DNA from: JAZSMS01 sp045536015
Lineage (GTDB): Bacteria; Bacillota; Clostridia; Christensenellales; QALW01
Length of the DNA stretch: 8,236 nt
Reading direction: 5' to 3'
Assembly (NCBI GenBank): GCA_045536015.1
Contig: JAZSMS010000069.1
Location: 1-8,236, forward strand
Shown piece by piece: positions 6,670 to 8,236 of the stretch. The notes beneath the pieces are model-generated. The model saw only the letters and a program-made list of their open reading frames with translations. It made no database searches and was not told the origin of the DNA. Position 1 is the first letter of the stretch, and each line of letters starts with the position of its first letter. Both the position numbers and the translations under genes were made by a program.

Positions 6670-7719
6670 ATGGCTAAAAATGGTATTGTAACAAGGTTGT
6701 TAAAGCGTTGGTTTGTTGATGCATTTGGTGCAATGGCACTTGGTGTGTTTGCTTCGCTTTTAATTGGTACTATCTTTAAGCAGATAGGCACGTGGACAAA
6801 CTTTGAACTGCTTGTAACGCTTGGCGCAGAAGCACAAAACGGCTACATAGTCGGTGCGGCAATAGGTGTTGCAGTTGCAAACGGTCTTAAGGTTAAGCCC
6901 TTGGTTATGTTTTCGGCAGCGGCGGTTGGTGCTATTGCGTACCAAAAAGGCGGAGGACCCTTGGGTGCTTATGTTGCGGCAGTAGTTGGTGCCGAGATTG
7001 CAAATTTAATTGCAGGTAAAACACGTTTTGATATTTTGCTTGTTCCGTCGGTTTCTCTTTTAACGGGCGGCGTTGTTGGTGTGTTTTCAGGTCCATACAT
7101 CAAGGCGTTCTGTGATTGGATAGGCGTCCAGCTTAATATTGCTATGGGCTTACATCCCATTTTAATGGGAATTATAGTTGCCGTTGTTATGGGTCTTGCA
7201 CTTACTGCACCTATCTCAAGTGCGGCAATTTCGCTTGCAATTTTTCAGGCAAGCTTATTTACCGAAAGTGAAAACATCGCTTTAGCGGCAGGTGTTGCAA
7301 CGGTTGGTTGCTGCTGCCAGATGGTTGGCTTTGCAGTTTCGTCCTGGCGTGAAAACGGCTTTAGCGGCTTTTTATCGCAAGGCTTGGGCACGTCGATGCT
7401 TCAGGTGCCAAACATTGTCCGTCACCCGCTTATTTTGGTTCCGCCTACACTTGCTTCGGCAATACTTGGTCCTATTGCCGCAACGGTTTTAACAGTAGAA
7501 AACGGCCCCGGCGTATTTGGCGGTATGGGAACGTGCGGACTTGTAGGCCCTGCGGGAATGTGGATACAAATGATGCCCGACGGCTTTGAATGGTTTGACT
7601 TTTTAAAGATAATTCTTATGTGCTTTATTCTTCCTGCTGCACTTTCGCTTGCAATAAGCGAGGGTATGCGCAAGGCAGGCTGGATTAAAAAGGGCGATAT
7701 GCTTTTGAAGAATGAATAA
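6670..7719 (+). CDS. PfoR-family (COG3641, PTS EIIC-like) polytopic membrane protein
   Basis: This 349-aa integral membrane protein has about nine or ten hydrophobic segments (roughly 18-36, 57-73, 77-91, 97-114, 122-140, 163-180, 183-196, 205-223, 254-275, 313-329) and glycine-rich turns such as QKGGGPLGAYV (92-102), GLALTAPISSAAIS (175-188) and NGPGVFGGMGTCGLVGPAG (278-296). Overall it matches the PTS_EIIC_2/PfoR family, which is related to sugar phosphotransferase EIIC subunits. The namesake from Clostridium perfringens was described as a regulator of perfringolysin O, but the molecular function and substrate of the family are poorly known. No EIIA or EIIB domain is fused, and none is encoded in this window, so sugar phosphotransfer cannot be assumed. 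AAGAGAGG (6655-6662) precedes the ATG, 21 nt after the PBP stop, so it is the last gene of the operon before the terminator at 7725-7751. A GCCCQ cluster (213-217: G, three cysteines, Q) lies in a membrane segment. Family assignment is good, function open. Confidence 0.88.
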   Translation: MAKNGIVTRLLKRWFVDAFGAMALGVFASLLIGTIFKQIGTWTNFELLVTLGAEAQNGYIVGAAIGVAVANGLKVKPLVMFSAAAVGAIAYQKGGGPLGAYVAAVVGAEIANLIAGKTRFDILLVPSVSLLTGGVVGVFSGPYIKAFCDWIGVQLNIAMGLHPILMGIIVAVVMGLALTAPISSAAISLAIFQASLFTESENIALAAGVATVGCCCQMVGFAVSSWRENGFSGFLSQGLGTSMLQVPNIVRHPLILVPPTLASAILGPIAATVLTVENGPGVFGGMGTCGLVGPAGMWIQMMPDGFEWFDFLKIILMCFILPAALSLAISEGMRKAGWIKKGDMLLKNE

Positions 7720-7724
7720 TAATT

Positions 7725-7751
7725 AAAACACCGCTTTTGCGGTGTTTTTTT
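7725..7751 (+). terminator. Intrinsic terminator of the PBP operon
   Basis: AACACCGC (7727-7734) and GCGGTGTT (7739-7746) form a perfect hairpin with a TTTT loop, extendable by two A-T pairs, followed by a T run to 7751. It begins 6 nt after the PfoR-family stop codon and should end the operon transcript. Confidence 0.95.
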
Positions 7752-7764
7752 GTGTTAAAAAATC

Positions 7765-7793
7765 TTTACAACTAAACGCAAGTGTGTTATTAT
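7765..7793 (+). promoter_or_regulatory. Promoter of the small RNA gene
   Basis: TTTACA (7765-7770) and TATTAT (7788-7793) are spaced by 17 bp, each one mismatch from consensus. Predicted start is near 7800, which coincides with the first base of the GCCAAACTAT direct repeat. The position, just after one terminator and ahead of another, supports an independent transcription unit with no reading frame. Confidence 0.78.
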
Positions 7794-7799
7794 AAAGTT

Positions 7800-7819
7800 G
7801 CCAAACTATGCCAAACTAA
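7800..7819 (+). repeat. Tandem direct repeat at the 5' end of the small RNA
   Basis: GCCAAACTAT (7800-7809) is followed immediately by GCCAAACTAA (7810-7819), nine of ten bases identical. Both copies can pair with TAGTTTGGC (7954-7962), but only the second continues into the full 18-bp closing helix. The first copy begins at the predicted transcription start. Confidence 0.85.
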
Positions 7820-7985
7820 TTTAATATCTGTATACAAGCGTTATTCTATTTTTGGGAATAAGGTTATTGTTTCCTGTGCACAATTTGTATTGTGAATTTG
7901 TTAAAAACGCAGATTCCAACAATATGAATTGTGTAATGCTTGTAATATTGAATTAGTTTGGCGACTATCGGAATTTGCGTTTTTT

Positions 7986-8022
7986 GTGCGCTTGCTTCGG
8001 TAGGCGCACTTTTTGTTTTTTT
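7986..8022 (+). terminator. Intrinsic terminator of the small RNA
   Basis: GTGCGCTTGC (7986-7995), UUCG tetraloop (7996-7999) and GTAGGCGCAC (8000-8009) form a 10-bp stem with two G-U pairs, followed by TTTTTGTTTTTTT (8010-8022). The stable UUCG loop and long T tract make it a strong plus-strand terminator. Confidence 0.94.
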
Positions 8023-8041
8023 GGGGAGGTAGGGAAGAAAT

Positions 8042-8082
8042 AAAAAAACACCAAAGCTATGCTCGTAGCATAGGACTTTTGG
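8042..8082 (-). terminator. Palindrome acting as a minus-strand terminator, or an operator
   Basis: CTATGCT (8057-8063), CGT loop, AGCATAG (8067-8073) form a perfect 7-bp stem, extended by CCAAAG (8051-8056) against CTTTTGG (8076-8082) with small 3' bulges. On the minus strand the hairpin is followed by TG and a run of seven T (complement of 8042-8048), the form of an intrinsic terminator. On the plus strand it is followed by AAAATAAAG and would not terminate. It lies directly upstream of the -10 box at 8095, so it could also be an operator for the gene at 8155. Confidence 0.6.
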
Positions 8083-8094
8083 AAAATAAAGTTG

Positions 8095-8100
8095 TATAAT
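8095..8100 (+). promoter_or_regulatory. Probable -10 box of the gene starting at 8155
   Basis: A perfect TATAAT precedes the start codon by 54 nt. No good -35 hexamer is present at 16-18 bp upstream (that stretch is AGGACT, inside the palindrome), so the promoter may need an activator or be weak. The leader would be about 48 nt and ends in AAAGGAG (8141-8147). Confidence 0.5.
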
Positions 8101-8154
8101 ACAAAAAAGTAAAATTACATTAAATCTTTCTTAATAAAGTAAAGGAGAAAAATT

Positions 8155-8236
8155 ATGAAAAAACTTTTATCTTTAATTGTTGCAATAACAATAGTAATAA
8201 CCACATTTGCAGGCCTTAGCTTTAACTTGTTCTCGG
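8155..8236 (+). CDS. N-terminus of a secreted protein (signal peptide), 3' end outside window
   Basis: Only 27 codons are visible. The ATG at 8155 follows a strong AAAGGAG (8141-8147) at 7 nt. The peptide MKKLLSLIVAITIVITTFAG is a classic signal sequence: two lysines, a hydrophobic core of about 15 residues, and small residues (TFAG, 17-20) where signal peptidase I could cut. There is no lipobox cysteine in the visible part. The mature protein lies beyond the window, so its function cannot be stated. Transcription probably starts just after the -10 box at 8095-8100, separate from the small RNA upstream. Confidence 0.8.
   Translation, partial: MKKLLSLIVAITIVITTFAGLSFNLFS

Larger units (their letters stand above)
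7800..8022 (+). ncRNA. Structured small RNA, rod-like with central bubble; possible 6S RNA
   Basis: An approximately 210-220 nt transcript between a promoter and a terminator, with no ORF of useful length. Helices seen by eye: a closing helix of 18 bp with one G-U pair (7810-7827 with 7945-7962); a 5-nt 5' bulge (7828-7832); an 11-bp helix with one G-U (7833-7843 with 7934-7944); an asymmetric bubble (7844-7865 opposite 7924-7933); ATTGTT/AACAAT (7866-7871 with 7918-7923); CTGTG/CGCAG (7874-7878 with 7908-7912); and an apical hairpin CACAAT-TTGT-ATTGTG (7879-7894). A long double-stranded rod interrupted by a central bubble is the layout by which 6S RNA mimics an open promoter and sequesters RNA polymerase. 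That identity is inference: I cannot confirm conserved 6S sequence, and the RNA could be an undescribed class. A 15-bp complement (7903-7917 with 7970-7984) crosses the closing helix, so a pseudoknot or alternative fold is possible. Confidence 0.72.

Noticed and set aside
8023..8036. Strong Shine-Dalgarno-like GGGGAGGT after the small RNA terminator
   Set aside because: No ATG, GTG or TTG follows at suitable distance; the next bases are AAATAAAAAAACACC, so there is no gene to start.
7752..8130. Small RNA region read as a riboswitch leader of the gene at 8155
   Set aside because: A strong terminator (7986-8022), a further palindrome and a separate -10 box lie between, and no downstream antiterminator pairing was seen. 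An attenuator cannot be fully excluded.
1..8236. Mobile elements, CRISPR arrays, tRNA or rRNA genes
   Set aside because: No transposase, integrase, spaced repeat array or cloverleaf was seen; the only repeats are the short ones listed.

Overview
The window looks like chromosomal DNA from a low-GC anaerobic Firmicute, most likely a gut Clostridia lineage. This rests on AT-rich codon use, strong AAAGGAG/GGAGG ribosome binding sites, a T-box leader in front of an aminoacyl-tRNA synthetase gene, and protein families (PfoR, PBP2a-like PBP, Firmicutes-type COG1092 methyltransferase) typical of that group. No transposase, integrase, phage gene or CRISPR array was seen.

Layout. Bases 1-3594 (minus strand) carry ileS followed, one base after its stop, by the first 159 codons of a class I SAM-dependent RNA methyltransferase that runs off the left edge. 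Upstream of ileS (3595-3883, minus) is a consensus promoter and a T-box leader of about 250 nt ending in an intrinsic terminator directly before the ileS ribosome binding site. Thus ileS, and probably the methyltransferase, should respond to uncharged tRNA-Ile. About 34 bp away, a perfectly consensus promoter (TTGACA, 17 bp, TATAAT) drives the plus-strand operon; its spacer is filled by an 18-bp dyad that looks like a repressor operator. That operon (3971-7719) encodes an unrecognised single-pass membrane-anchored protein of 193 aa, a class B penicillin-binding protein of the PBP2a (MecA) architecture, and a PfoR-family EIIC-like polytopic membrane protein, and ends in a strong terminator at 7725-7751.

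The stretch 7752-8154 has no gene for protein. It holds an apparently independent small RNA gene with its own promoter (7765-7793), a long 5'/3' closing helix, an internal bubble, a hairpin apex and an intrinsic terminator (7986-8022). The rod-with-bubble shape is reminiscent of 6S RNA, but identity is not proven from sequence alone, and a 15-bp crossing helix suggests a pseudoknot or switch. A palindrome at 8051-8082, which is a good minus-strand terminator, and a -10 box precede the start of a secreted protein gene (8155 onward) cut by the right edge.

How the parts work together: the left operon is translation machinery under tRNA-Ile control. The central operon is cell-envelope related through its PBP, with two poorly understood membrane partners. 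Nothing in the sequence links the two functionally beyond the shared divergent promoter region. The parts most worth a second look are the small RNA and the operator-in-promoter ahead of the PBP operon.
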